A stretch of DNA of 63,842 nucleotides from Cesiribacter sp. SM1. Its GTDB lineage: Bacteria; Bacteroidota; Bacteroidia; Cytophagales; Cyclobacteriaceae. A program made the position numbers and the translations under genes. Where the stretch lies: the NCBI RefSeq assembly GCF_020178975.1, contig NZ_JAHXBU010000001.1, positions 1 to 63,842 of the forward strand. The letters are read 5' to 3'. This document shows, piece by piece, positions 25,772 to 33,590 of this stretch. Positions within the stretch are counted from its first letter, which is position 1. Each line of letters begins with the position of its first letter. The notes under the pieces were generated by a model. That model worked only from the letters and a program-made list of their open reading frames with translations. It was not told where the DNA came from and searched no databases.

Positions 25772-27085
25772 ATGCCACATATTCTTCAACGCATCCTCGT
25801 GATACTTTTTGCTGGCGCCTTACTGCTCATTGCTGGCTGGAGTAGCTTTCAGGTATATACTCATTCCAGCAGGCGAGCAGCAATAAAAAAGGATTACAGT
25901 GAAGTCAACAGCATTACCTATGGGCTTCTCTCGGTCAACACCTGGCGTGATCACCTGACGAACATTGCCATGAAGCGAATCAGCGACTTTGAATTTACCC
26001 CTGAACAGGAAGAGGTCTTAAAACTTCAGGTGGGCGGACTTTTGAATGCCGGTATTGATAAAGCAGATAGCCTTGTAAATCTGAAACAAAAGACCGTTAA
26101 AGGCAAGCTAAAGAAGTTTGTGGTGAGGGCGCTGGTAAAAGAAGAAAGTATCCGTGAAATGGTGCCGGTGTTTTCTGAAACCATCGTAAAAGAAATTCTA
26201 AAGCCAGAGAACAAGGAGGCCCTAAAAGAACTTGTCAGCAGCAAGATAGGGGAATACAGCGATCTAACTCATGCTGACGCACCCGAAGCCCTGCTTGTAG
26301 ATTCACTGTACAGTAAATACGGGGCAGCCAGCCTGGCAGATTTCAACCAGAAAATAGCGAAGCAGCTCCAGGGCCTACAGGCTACAACCTACTTCTATAC
26401 CTACATTATACTGGCCGTAATCCTGGCATTCTTGCTCCTTTGGCTGATTCTAAGGAATCAAAAGGCAGTGCAAAAATCCCTCTTTATGATATCTGTTATA
26501 CTGGCACTGGTGATCCTTGCTGCAGGCATTACAGCGCCGATGATAGAGATTGATGCCCGTTTTCAGGAAGTAAGCTTTTTGCTGGTAGGAGAAAAAATAG
26601 CTTTTAATGATCAAGTGATATTCTTCCAGAGTAAAAGCATCATAGATGTCGTTATAATTCTTTTAGAGACCCGACAGGTGGATTCTGTATTGGTTGGAAT
26701 TCTAATCCTGGTGTTCAGTGTAGTCTTTCCGCTTGCTAAGCTGCTTTCTACCCAAATTTACCTTGCCGGCGGTGAGCGGACCAGGAAAAATAAGGTGTTG
26801 AGCTTTTTTGCTTTTAAATCTGGCAAATGGAGTATGGCCGATGTATACGTAATCGCTGTTTTTATGGCTTATATAGGCTTTCAGGGAATCCTTGATAACC
26901 AGTTATCTATTCTAAATGTAGAAACCGAATCGCTAATTAGTATATCTACTAATAAAACTTCGCTGCAGCCAGGGTATATACTCTTTATCGCCTTTGTTTT
27001 ATTTAGTCTGCTCTTATCCCTGATCCTTCAGAAGATAACAGCAAGTACTCAAAAAGTAGTAGCCCCTGTTGGTACACTCCTATAG
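25772..27085 (+). CDS. PqiA-like (paraquat-inducible protein A) membrane protein
   Basis: The 437-residue protein has one N-terminal TM (residues 7-28), a 180-residue charged and helical extracytoplasmic region, and a C-terminal block of about five helices from residue 208. The C-terminal block contains APMIEIDARFQ, FNDQVIFFQSKSI, SVVFPLAKLLST and FKSGKWSMADVYVIAVFMAYI. The motif GKWSMADV with the preceding PLxK is the PqiA/YebS signature. PqiA proteins work with MCE proteins in lipid movement between membranes. No mce (pqiB) gene is adjacent; the N-terminal region may replace it or be specific to this group. It is followed 485 bp later by a fatty-acid desaturase. Confidence 0.82.
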   Translation: MPHILQRILVILFAGALLLIAGWSSFQVYTHSSRRAAIKKDYSEVNSITYGLLSVNTWRDHLTNIAMKRISDFEFTPEQEEVLKLQVGGLLNAGIDKADSLVNLKQKTVKGKLKKFVVRALVKEESIREMVPVFSETIVKEILKPENKEALKELVSSKIGEYSDLTHADAPEALLVDSLYSKYGAASLADFNQKIAKQLQGLQATTYFYTYIILAVILAFLLLWLILRNQKAVQKSLFMISVILALVILAAGITAPMIEIDARFQEVSFLLVGEKIAFNDQVIFFQSKSIIDVVIILLETRQVDSVLVGILILVFSVVFPLAKLLSTQIYLAGGERTRKNKVLSFFAFKSGKWSMADVYVIAVFMAYIGFQGILDNQLSILNVETESLISISTNKTSLQPGYILFIAFVLFSLLLSLILQKITASTQKVVAPVGTLL

Positions 27086-27570
27086 TCCAATATCCACTAT
27101 CCGATTACATATACATACAGGCACTGGAGCGTTTCAGGGTAAGCACCTCTTTTAGAAGAACTCTTTCAGAGACACAGGCGTTGTTATATAAACAGCAGAA
27201 GCAAGTTTAGACTGATAGTTGACAGTTATGGGGTAAGCCACCATGCTGGCGTACCGTTCAAGGCATTGCAAAAACAGAAGCAAATTTATTATTATAATAA
27301 AGCAGGTTACAGGCTGCTGTTTCATGCTGAACTGAAAATGAAATAAATCATTAACATCCGTGGGCTTAGTTTGATACTCACTGCAAGGAAGCCCACTTTA
27401 TCGTCAAGGTAGTAGTACCCTACCCTCTCTTCAATACTTGTACAAGGACTCTGGTGGTACTTTATTTCCTTCCTGATTCGTGTTATTACAGTGACTGAGG
27501 CCCTGGAATTTCAAAATCAACAAGAAGTATTCCGGTAATTATTCACCTCAGCCGAAAACACACGACAAAC
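27086..27570. other. Intergenic region, nothing recognised
   Basis: About 485 bp between the PqiA-like and desaturase genes. No frame, RNA or strong terminator stands out. Confidence 0.4.
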
Positions 27571-28686
27571 ATGAGACAGAAGTTAAAATTTATAAATAAA
27601 GACCAATCAGCTTTCTTCGCAACAGTGCGTAAAAGGGTTGATTCCTATTTTAAAGAACAGGGAATTTCCAAACATGCCAATAGTCTGATGTGGGTCAAAA
27701 CAGGGGTTAACCTACTGGCCTATTTCTCACTCTACGGCCTGATTATCTCTGGTTTCTTTGGTAGCTGGGCGATCTTGGGCATGGCTATGTTGCTAGGGGT
27801 ATTTGCAGCCTTTATCGGTTTTAATGTATGCCACGATGCCATTCATGGTTCTTTTACTAAAAATGCCAGGTTGAATAGAGGCCTAAGTACAATTTTCCAC
27901 CTTATTGGTGCAAACCCTTATCTGTGGGATATATCACATAATGTGGTGCACCATACCTATACCAACATACCCGGTCATGATGAGGATATTGAAATAGCTC
28001 CTGGACTGATCCGTTTGGACGAAAGTGAAAAGGTAAATAAGATACAGCGTTACCAGCATTTTTACGCTTTCTTACTCTATGGATTTGCCTCGCTTTCCTG
28101 GGTGTTGCGCAAAGACTATATAAAGTTCTTTCAGAAACAGATTGGTCAGCATCAGGCAAAGCATCCTCGGAAAGAGTACTTCAACCTTTTTTTCTTTAAG
28201 TTTCTGTATTACTTCCTGTTTATTGGCTTACCTATACTACTATTGCCCTTTAGCTGGTGGCAGGTATTGATTGGTTTTCTACTCATGCACATGGCCGAAG
28301 GTTTTGTAATAGGCCTTGTCTTTCAGTTGGCACATGTGGTAGAGGGTACAGATTTTCCAGTGCCCAATGAAGAGGGTAATGTAGAGGAAGCCTGGGCTGA
28401 GCATCAAATGAGAACAACGGCCAATTTTGCACCTAAAAGTGCAGTGGCAAGCTTTCTGCTGGGTGGGCTTAACCGACAGATTGAACATCACCTTTTTCCA
28501 AAGGTATGTCACGTACATTACCCGGCCATTTCAGAAATAGTAAAACAAACGGCTAAAGAATTTAACCTTCCTTACCTGGAGTGTTCAAGTTTCTTTTCTG
28601 CACTGCAGTCGCATTACCGAACCCTAAGAAAGATGGGTAAAGATGCCTATCATGCTAAAAAACGTATGCTGGCGTTGCAGGCTTAA
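27571..28686 (+). CDS. Membrane fatty-acid desaturase (acyl-lipid, front-end type)
   Basis: The 371-residue di-iron membrane enzyme has three histidine boxes: HDAIH (HDAIHGS), HNVVHHTYTN and QIEHH in NRQIEHHLFP. Four hydrophobic segments lie between them. The QxxHH third box is the mark of the delta-6/linoleoyl-CoA-type group in bacteria. It introduces a cis double bond into membrane acyl chains using O2 and reducing power from ferredoxin or cytochrome; no cytochrome b5 domain is fused. It probably adjusts membrane fluidity. A strong intrinsic terminator follows, so it is a single-gene transcript or the end of one. Confidence 0.94.
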   Translation: MRQKLKFINKDQSAFFATVRKRVDSYFKEQGISKHANSLMWVKTGVNLLAYFSLYGLIISGFFGSWAILGMAMLLGVFAAFIGFNVCHDAIHGSFTKNARLNRGLSTIFHLIGANPYLWDISHNVVHHTYTNIPGHDEDIEIAPGLIRLDESEKVNKIQRYQHFYAFLLYGFASLSWVLRKDYIKFFQKQIGQHQAKHPRKEYFNLFFFKFLYYFLFIGLPILLLPFSWWQVLIGFLLMHMAEGFVIGLVFQLAHVVEGTDFPVPNEEGNVEEAWAEHQMRTTANFAPKSAVASFLLGGLNRQIEHHLFPKVCHVHYPAISEIVKQTAKEFNLPYLECSSFFSALQSHYRTLRKMGKDAYHAKKRMLALQA

Positions 28687-28724
28687 TATAGACTTCAATA
28701 GCTAGGGCACTGTATTGTCCTAAT

Positions 28725-28769
28725 AAAAGAGATTCCGGCAGTGTTGATTACTGCCGGAATCTCTTTTTT
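28725..28769 (+). terminator. Strong rho-independent terminator after the desaturase
   Basis: AGAGATTCCGGCAGT and its exact complement ACTGCCGGAATCTCT form a 15-bp stem with a 7-base loop, extended by A and T runs on either side. Confidence 0.93.
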
Positions 28770-29110
28770 ATTGCCATTCATGTACGTCAATCGGTATATT
28801 ACACTGTTTGTTACGATAGGTGCTGATGCTCTTATTTATCGTACTCACGCACAAGTGTTTGAATAGTCTTTTCAGCAGATTATTTATTAAATGCGGTGAA
28901 AACTATCCATTATAAGCGGCTGGCCATCTGCTGAAATCCTTTAATCAGCATAATATTTTTGATGCGTTTCAGCATTACTCTGGCAGGAGAAGAAACAGCA
29001 TTTTCAATGTTCAGAGGACAGCAAATCATTTTGTAATATCCTTCTTCCACAGCGCTGAGATCCATGCCCTCTATCAACCAAATGCCTCTGCTAAAAAAGG
29101 AGTGATATAC
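28770..29110. other. Intergenic region, nothing recognised
   Basis: About 340 bp downstream of the convergent cyclase-like gene and the desaturase terminator. No gene or repeat recognised. Confidence 0.4.
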
Positions 29111-29527
29111 TTACTGTTCCTCATTGCCTCCGCTAATGGCACCTGCTTCGGCGCCCACCAGCGATACCCCTTTTTCTGCCAGCCAGTCTGCAGTATCAAC
29201 TGAAAAACGAGCTCCTTTTTCTGAATGGTTTGTTCTCAGTAGTACCCTTGCTCCTGTTTCAATCCCACCAAACCGCTCTTCCAGTGCTTCAAGAGACTCT
29301 CTATTTATTTCTTTAGGAATATTGGCAACTAATACCCTGCCTGTTAAAAGCTTGATAGGGAAATCAGTAATACCCTTAGCATTGCTTAATAGTAAACGCG
29401 GTGACAGGAGCTGAGTACCATAACGGGCACCTTCATTTTGTGCCAGCTTTTGTATCATTCCTTGCCTGAGCACCTGACTTACTTCCAGCCAGGTATATTT
29501 TTGTTTTGACTTTAATTGCTTTTCCAT
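29111..29527 (-). CDS. Truncated cyclase/kynurenine formamidase-like protein lacking metal ligands
   Basis: From the ATG at 29527 (a GTG at 29575 would add 16 residues) the 138-residue product matches the cyclase (KynB-like) fold: GITDFPIKLLTGRVLVANIP, NRESLEALEERFGGIETGARVLLRTNH and SVDTADWLAEKGVSLVGAEAG. In active relatives the metal-binding motif is HxGTHxDxPxH; here the corresponding stretch is YGTQLLSPRL, so His and Asp ligands are gone. The C-terminal third of a normal cyclase (about 210 residues) is also missing. The protein is unlikely to be a hydrolase. It may be a decayed gene or a small non-catalytic family member. Confidence 0.65.
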   Translation of the reverse strand: MEKQLKSKQKYTWLEVSQVLRQGMIQKLAQNEGARYGTQLLSPRLLLSNAKGITDFPIKLLTGRVLVANIPKEINRESLEALEERFGGIETGARVLLRTNHSEKGARFSVDTADWLAEKGVSLVGAEAGAISGGNEEQ

Positions 29528-29763
29528 TAGGTTTCGTTTGTTTAAGTCTTTTCGGATCCGTGAAAGTTTAGCCACCCATACTGCACAGGTGATGTTTACT
29601 CACAAACCCTATAAATTCATTTTGCCTGCTTTTCTATTTTACTGCATGGTAGTATAACAAAAGAAAATTTATGGCCTCTCCCCAAAAAACAGCTAGTGTT
29701 TCTCCAAAATAGATATTAGAACTAAAGTGTGAGGTTTTGCCTTTTCCTAAAAAAGGAGGCAAG

Positions 29764-30924
29764 ATGGGTAAGCTATTAGAAAAGATAGAGTTAAGTACAG
29801 CTGAGCAAAGGGAGCTTAATGAGCTAATAAGCAAAGGGAAGCATTCCTCTCGCAAGATTAGGCGAGCGCAGATATTACTGAAGATGCACCAAGGCAAGGA
29901 ATATGGTACTATAGCAGAAGATACAGGTGTAAGCATGGCTACAGTGTATAATATTCATCACAGCTATGTTAAGGGCAAACTAAATGCACTGGAAGAAAAG
30001 CCCCGTCCTGGACAACCACGGAAAGTTACTCCCCAGGTAGAAGCAGCTGTAACTTCTATAGCCTGCAGCGATGCTCCTGAAGGAACCTCTCGCTGGACAG
30101 TATCTCTCATTAACGAAAAGATAGTGGAGATGGGCTATCAGGTACATGATGAATCTGTGCGGCTGATTTTAAAAAAAGCAGGCTTAAGCCTTGGCTAAAG
30201 CAGCAATGGTGCATTGGTACCATAGATGGTCAGTACCTGGCCAACATGGAGGATGTTCTGGATTTATATGCTCAGGGGCCCTGGCAAGGAAAGGCAAGAA
30301 TCTGCTTTGATCGCGGCGGTGAACCGTGAAAGACCCTGCCAGTTGCTCGATGAAGTCATTGCTCCCCTGCCAATGAAGAAAGGAAAACCTAGAAGAGAAG
30401 ATTATGAATGTGAACGTAAAGGTACAGCAGTAGTGCTCTTAGCTTATGATATGGATACTGGACAGCGATATGTTCAGGTGAGAAAACAACGTACCAAAAA
30501 AGATTATGCTCAGTTTATGCACTGGCTAATCACAGAGCACTATGCTCATGTAGAGCAAGTAGAACTGGTGCAGGATAATCTTAACACTCACAGCTATGGC
30601 TCTTTTTACGAGCATCTACCCGCAGAAGAAGCCAGAGGTCTTGCTAAAAAAGTCAACTTCCACTTTACTCCAAAACACGGCTCCTGGCTTAATATGGCAG
30701 AAATAGAATTTTCCTCATTGGCCAGAGAGTGTTTAGCCAGAGAGTGTTTAGATAGAAGAATTGACACAATAGATAAACTGCAAAATGAAGTCCTAGCTTG
30801 GAGTAAAAAGCGAAATGAACGAAATGTAAAGATCCACTGGAGCTTTACCGTTGACACCGCAAGAGAAAAACTATCACGACAGTATCAATCTGTAAACCAA
30901 GAAAATAGCATTTATAGTAATTAA
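29764..30924 (+). pseudogene. IS630-family transposase, frame-disrupted
   Basis: The N-terminal HTH part runs 29764-30198 (IRRAQILLKMHQGKEYGTIA, RWTVSLINEKIVEMG). At 30185-30194 one base is missing; with it restored the frame continues PWLKQQWCIGTIDGQYLANM to GKARICFD. A 16-bp insertion (30312-30327) then separates CFD from ERPCQLLDEV. The DDE core follows: VQDNLNTHSYGSF and the final Glu in SWLNMAEIEFSSLA. A 15-bp in-frame tandem duplication at 30721-30750 gives ARECLARECL instead of a single ARECL. The element cannot make an intact transposase without repair. Confidence 0.88.
30312..30327. other. 16-bp GC-rich micro-insertion in the IS630 transposase
   Basis: CGCGGCGGTGAACCGT lies between GAT (Asp) and GAA (Glu) of the segment CFDERPCQL. 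Removing 16 bp rejoins it exactly. CGGT and ACCG inside it can pair. Confidence 0.85.
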
Positions 30925-31012
30925 ATTGGAGAAACACTAGTTACTTTTCATAATATTATAAGCAGTGAAATTTATGAAGGTTGGTAATGGATCTACCGCA
31001 AATCTATGGATA

Positions 31013-31124
31013 AATTTTGTACCCCATTTGTACCTCATGCTTCAATATAAATAATTATTAAGTTGATATACAATACATTATAAAATTATATTACATTGTG
31101 TATCGGTAAATAAATTGTATTATT
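31013..31124 (+). repeat. R1 repeat, copy 3
   Basis: The 5' block is TTTTGTACCCCATTTGTACC followed by TCA; the 3' block is TTACATTGTGTATCGG then TAAATAAATTGTATTATT. The middle shares GATATACAAT with copy 1. It sits between the IS630 element and the toxin-antitoxin operon. Confidence 0.87.
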
Positions 31125-31347
31125 TGGCGATACACTAAAAGAAGATCTTTATATATAGGACTACATCATGGGACTTGTCCTCTAATATTAGAAGTGACCG
31201 ATATCTTCAGAATGCTTCCCCCGAATATTAACATGAAGTAATTGAGCGGAAAAGGCCACACCACAAGATGATCGATTCCCAGTATCAATTAAAAAAACTT
31301 TTGTTTCGTTTATTTCGTTTAATATATTTGATTAAAATAATACAGCC

Positions 31348-31806
31348 ATGGAAGCATTAATACAAAGAACTACTCTTCAGGACCAAAAAGTTGCTAATGA
31401 ATCCCTTTTCACGCTGACCAGGAGCGTAAATAACCTTTCAAAAGGAGGCACTGAGGTTGCCAGAATTAAAATTCAGGAAGATGATAAATTCGTGGAGGTT
31501 CCCAAAAAAGCCCTTGACTTTCTTTTCTATATTCTTTCCAATATGGCAGAAGGGAAATCTGTTTCCCTTATTCCTTCCGACTCTGAAGTGAGCACTCAGC
31601 AGGCAGCTGACATGCTGAATGTTTCCCGTCCCCACATTGTAAAACTATTAGAGAAAGGCGAAATTCCATTTAGGAAGGTTGGCAGCCACCGAAGAATTCT
31701 TTTGGAAGATTTAATGAAATATGATGCAGCCATGAAGAACCAGCGGAGCAAGAGCCTGGAATTTTTGGCAAAGCAGGCTCAGGATTTAAACCTTGGGTAT
31801 GAATGA
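31348..31806 (+). CDS. Antitoxin with excisionase-type (HTH_17) DNA-binding domain
   Basis: The 152-residue protein has an N-terminal dimerisation or toxin-binding part (1-70) and an HTH_17 domain at about 85-135: STQQAADMLNVSRPHIVKLL, then GEIPFRKVGSHRRILLEDL. This is the usual antitoxin and autorepressor paired with PIN toxins of the type that follows. The stop overlaps the toxin start by 4 bp (ATGA), giving translational coupling. The C-terminal tail (SLEFLAKQAQDLNLGYE) probably wraps the toxin. R1 repeats flank the operon on both sides. Confidence 0.88.
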   Translation: MEALIQRTTLQDQKVANESLFTLTRSVNNLSKGGTEVARIKIQEDDKFVEVPKKALDFLFYILSNMAEGKSVSLIPSDSEVSTQQAADMLNVSRPHIVKLLEKGEIPFRKVGSHRRILLEDLMKYDAAMKNQRSKSLEFLAKQAQDLNLGYE

Positions 31807-32375
31807 TACATTCTCCTAAGTTTACTGCGGTTCTGGATGCCTGTGTCCTCTACCCTGCCCCAATCCGTGATTTACTCCTACACATTGCCAGTTCTGAACT
31901 CTACGAGCCTAAATGGACTGATATTATTCAGGATGAGTGGAAAAGAAACCTCCTGAAGAATAGGCCGGACCTAAAACAGGAACAGCTACAAAAAGCTATT
32001 GATGAAATGAATAAAGCCTTTCCGGATTCAAATATTAGGAACTACGAAGTTCTAATTCCATCTCTCCAATTACCAGATAAAGATGACCGGCATGTCCTTG
32101 CAGCAGCCATTCGGTGCAATGCAGATGTTATTGTCACTTCAAACCTGAAAGATTTTCCGGCTACCTATCTTCAGCAATTTGATGTTGAACCGCAACACCC
32201 CGATCATTTCATTTCCAGTCTTATTGATTTAAATCCGGACCGATGCCTAAGCGCTTTTCAGCGGCAGGTTTCTTTTCTAAAAAATCCACCTCTAACCACC
32301 GCACAGGTTTTAATTAAACTGGAAAATTCGGGGCTAATTGAAACAGTTAAGAAGCTGAAGTCATTAGGAGGATAA
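31803..32375 (+). CDS. PIN-domain ribonuclease toxin
   Basis: The 190-residue protein is a PIN_3-type nuclease. The acidic metal site is formed by Asp in AVLDACVLYP, Glu in IIQDEWKRNL, Asp in LPDKDDRHVLAAAI and Asp in VTSNLKDFPA. It is predicted to cleave RNA when freed from its antitoxin. The C-terminal 60 residues (PDRCLSAFQRQVSFLK) are the usual helical extension of the group. An R1 repeat begins 17 bp after the stop codon, so the toxin-antitoxin pair is enclosed by two R1 copies 1.27 kb apart. Confidence 0.92.
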   Translation: MIHSPKFTAVLDACVLYPAPIRDLLLHIASSELYEPKWTDIIQDEWKRNLLKNRPDLKQEQLQKAIDEMNKAFPDSNIRNYEVLIPSLQLPDKDDRHVLAAAIRCNADVIVTSNLKDFPATYLQQFDVEPQHPDHFISSLIDLNPDRCLSAFQRQVSFLKNPPLTTAQVLIKLENSGLIETVKKLKSLGG

Positions 32376-32391
32376 AGTTCTGGAACTGTTG

Positions 32392-32503
32392 TTTGTGTAC
32401 CCTGTTTGTGCCTCAACAAGCACATAGGTATTACAAAATGCTGCAAAACAGCGCATTATGAATATATGATACATTCTGTATCGGAAAGTAAATTGTACTA
32501 TTT
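32392..32503 (+). repeat. R1 repeat, copy 4
   Basis: Most diverged copy: 5' block TTTGTGTACCCTGTTTGTGCC, 3' block TACATTCTGTATCGG then AAAGTAAATTGTACTATT. The middle contains TGCTGCAAAACAGCGCA, which can form its own hairpin. An IS5 remnant starts almost at once after it. Confidence 0.8.
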
Positions 32504-32607
32504 TATGGTGTAAATAACCATAATTGTGGTGGAAATTGAGACTGCCATGGTCTTGGTCCCTTTTCCCCGTTTAGTCTTGCCAAGAGACGCCCTTTTTGGC
32601 CATGCTG

Positions 32608-32621
32608 GCGGACGGCTAGTC
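32608..32621. other. 14-bp GC-rich micro-insertion in the IS5 remnant (a)
   Basis: GCGGACGGCTAGTC. Removing it restores DGSFSMAKKG on the minus strand. It differs from the insertion at 32657 by one base. Confidence 0.8.
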
Positions 32622-32656
32622 AATGAGCCATCAATAAAACACTCGCTCAGGTCCAT

Positions 32657-32670
32657 GCGGACGGCCAGTC
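32657..32670. other. 14-bp GC-rich micro-insertion in the IS5 remnant (b)
   Basis: GCGGACGGCCAGTC. Removing it restores EKGGMDLSECF on the minus strand. It matches the insertion 50 bp away at 13 of 14 positions. Confidence 0.8.
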
Positions 32671-33341
32671 ACCGCCTTTTTCATGAAGGTCTCTTGCCAG
32701 AGTCTCAACTAACTTCTGCATCACTCCCTGTTTTTGTCACCGCTTAAATCTCCTGCGGTCCACCGGGGGCATCCAGCCACTGCGGTGGCAAGTTTGGTAC
32801 GAAGGATAATAGCTGGTAAATGGCTCCATTGAACTCCAGTCTTTGAGACCCAAAGCACACCCTTTAGCTCTTCTCATTTGTCTCTCCAAGGCCTGACTTT
32901 ACCTTCTGATCTCTTAGGGCCATCAGGAATCAAATCCTTTATCTTCTCCCACTGCTTATCCATCAACTTCATAGTAAAAAATCAATCTCCAATTACATAA
33001 GATCCTTATGTAAGGAGATAGCTTCTACTTTTTATGCTTTGGCCTGGAAATAGATTCATGCTTTATTAATCGATTTTCTAATGAGCTATCTTACTTCCTT
33101 CGTTTTCACATAAGCAGTTTATCGATTATATTCAGCTATTCTGACTAACCCTAATATTTTTGATCATGCAGCTTGTTCGTCAATTTTTCATAAAAAAATA
33201 AATGAACCTCAGCAGTGTTTTGGCTGTAGCCTATGGTTTCAGCCATTTAAGGGGATCTTCTTTTTTCTGCTGATCAGCACTGGCATTAATGTTTCAGCGC
33301 AACAAGTCATAAAAACGCCCTCTGAAAATGCAGAGAGAACT

Positions 33342-33395
33342 TGACCTCCCCCCAATAAATCGGACCGTTATAAAGTAGAGAAATCGGGGGGAGAT
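33342..33395 (+). repeat. Solo left end of IS-b (IS3 type)
   Basis: TGACCTCCCCCCAATAAAT and the following GGACC...AAAGTAGAGAAATCGGG match the complement of 53690-53734, the left terminus of the IS3 shell in the IS110 nest. No transposase follows. Just upstream, 33233-33341 can be read as a signal-peptide-like segment (FFFLLISTGINVSAQ) with no start codon, perhaps the remains of an exported-protein gene cut by this IS. Confidence 0.75.
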
Positions 33396-33503
33396 CAGGT
33401 AAGGTAAGCAGATTGAACACAATTTTTTACTCCAGGAGAGCTATTGGCAATACTGCTTCCATTTTTCCTGCAGTTCTTAATATTCAGCCCCACTATTGTC
33501 CGA

Positions 33504-33558
33504 CAAAATAATTCCCATAATTCACAAACTAGTAATTTATGAACTGGGAATTATTTTG
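33504..33558. promoter_or_regulatory. 13-bp perfect inverted repeat upstream of the tyrosine recombinase
   Basis: CAAAATAATTCCC at 33504-33516 and its exact complement at 33546-33558, 29 bp apart, ending 32 bp before the recombinase ATG. The spacer has a further weak dyad (TTCA/TGAA). It could be an operator for the recombinase or a recombination site. Confidence 0.6.
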
Positions 33559-33590
33559 CTAGCTTCAACCTGAAAATTCAGGATCTCCCC

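Larger units (their letters stand above)
29696..30937 (+). mobile_element. IS630-family insertion sequence, inactivated
   Basis: GTGTTTCTCCAA starts at 29696 and its exact complement ends at 30937. Both ends are flanked by TA (29694-29695 and 30938-30939), the target duplication expected for IS630/Tc1-type elements. The transposase gene inside is broken in at least two places. A relative of the same element enters the window at 63719. R1 copy 3 lies about 75 bp after its right end. Confidence 0.92.
32521..32972 (-). pseudogene. IS5-family transposase, N-terminal half, with several insertions
   Basis: From 32972 the minus strand reads KQWEKIKDLIPDGPKRSEG, then RPWRDK and a TGA, LKGVLWVSKTGVQWS, YYPSYQTCHR, RFKR and a second TGA in place of Trp, GVMQKLVETLARDLHEKGG, LSECFIDGS with the first catalytic Asp, and AKKG. 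This is the N-terminal half of an IS5-group transposase. Besides point mutations it has two 14-bp GC-rich insertions (32608-32621, 32657-32670) and a GC-rich 27-30 bp insertion near 32755-32785 between CHR and RF, bounded by the direct repeat ACCGCAG. The C-terminal half is absent. Confidence 0.82.

Noticed and set aside
16640-32505. R1 repeats as canonical integron attC sites or as a CRISPR array
   Set aside because: No GTTRRRY/RYYYAAC cores, so not canonical attC; spacing is kilobases and unequal, so not CRISPR. No cas genes are present.
32526-32747. 73-codon plus-strand open frame
   Set aside because: It is the shadow of the IS5 transposase remnant on the minus strand, which has clear family motifs.
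33166-33344. Signal-peptide-like open frame (FFFLLISTGINVSAQ)
   Set aside because: The in-frame upstream sequence has no start codon; the ATG at 33166 is in another frame with an early stop. Mentioned only as a possible relic.
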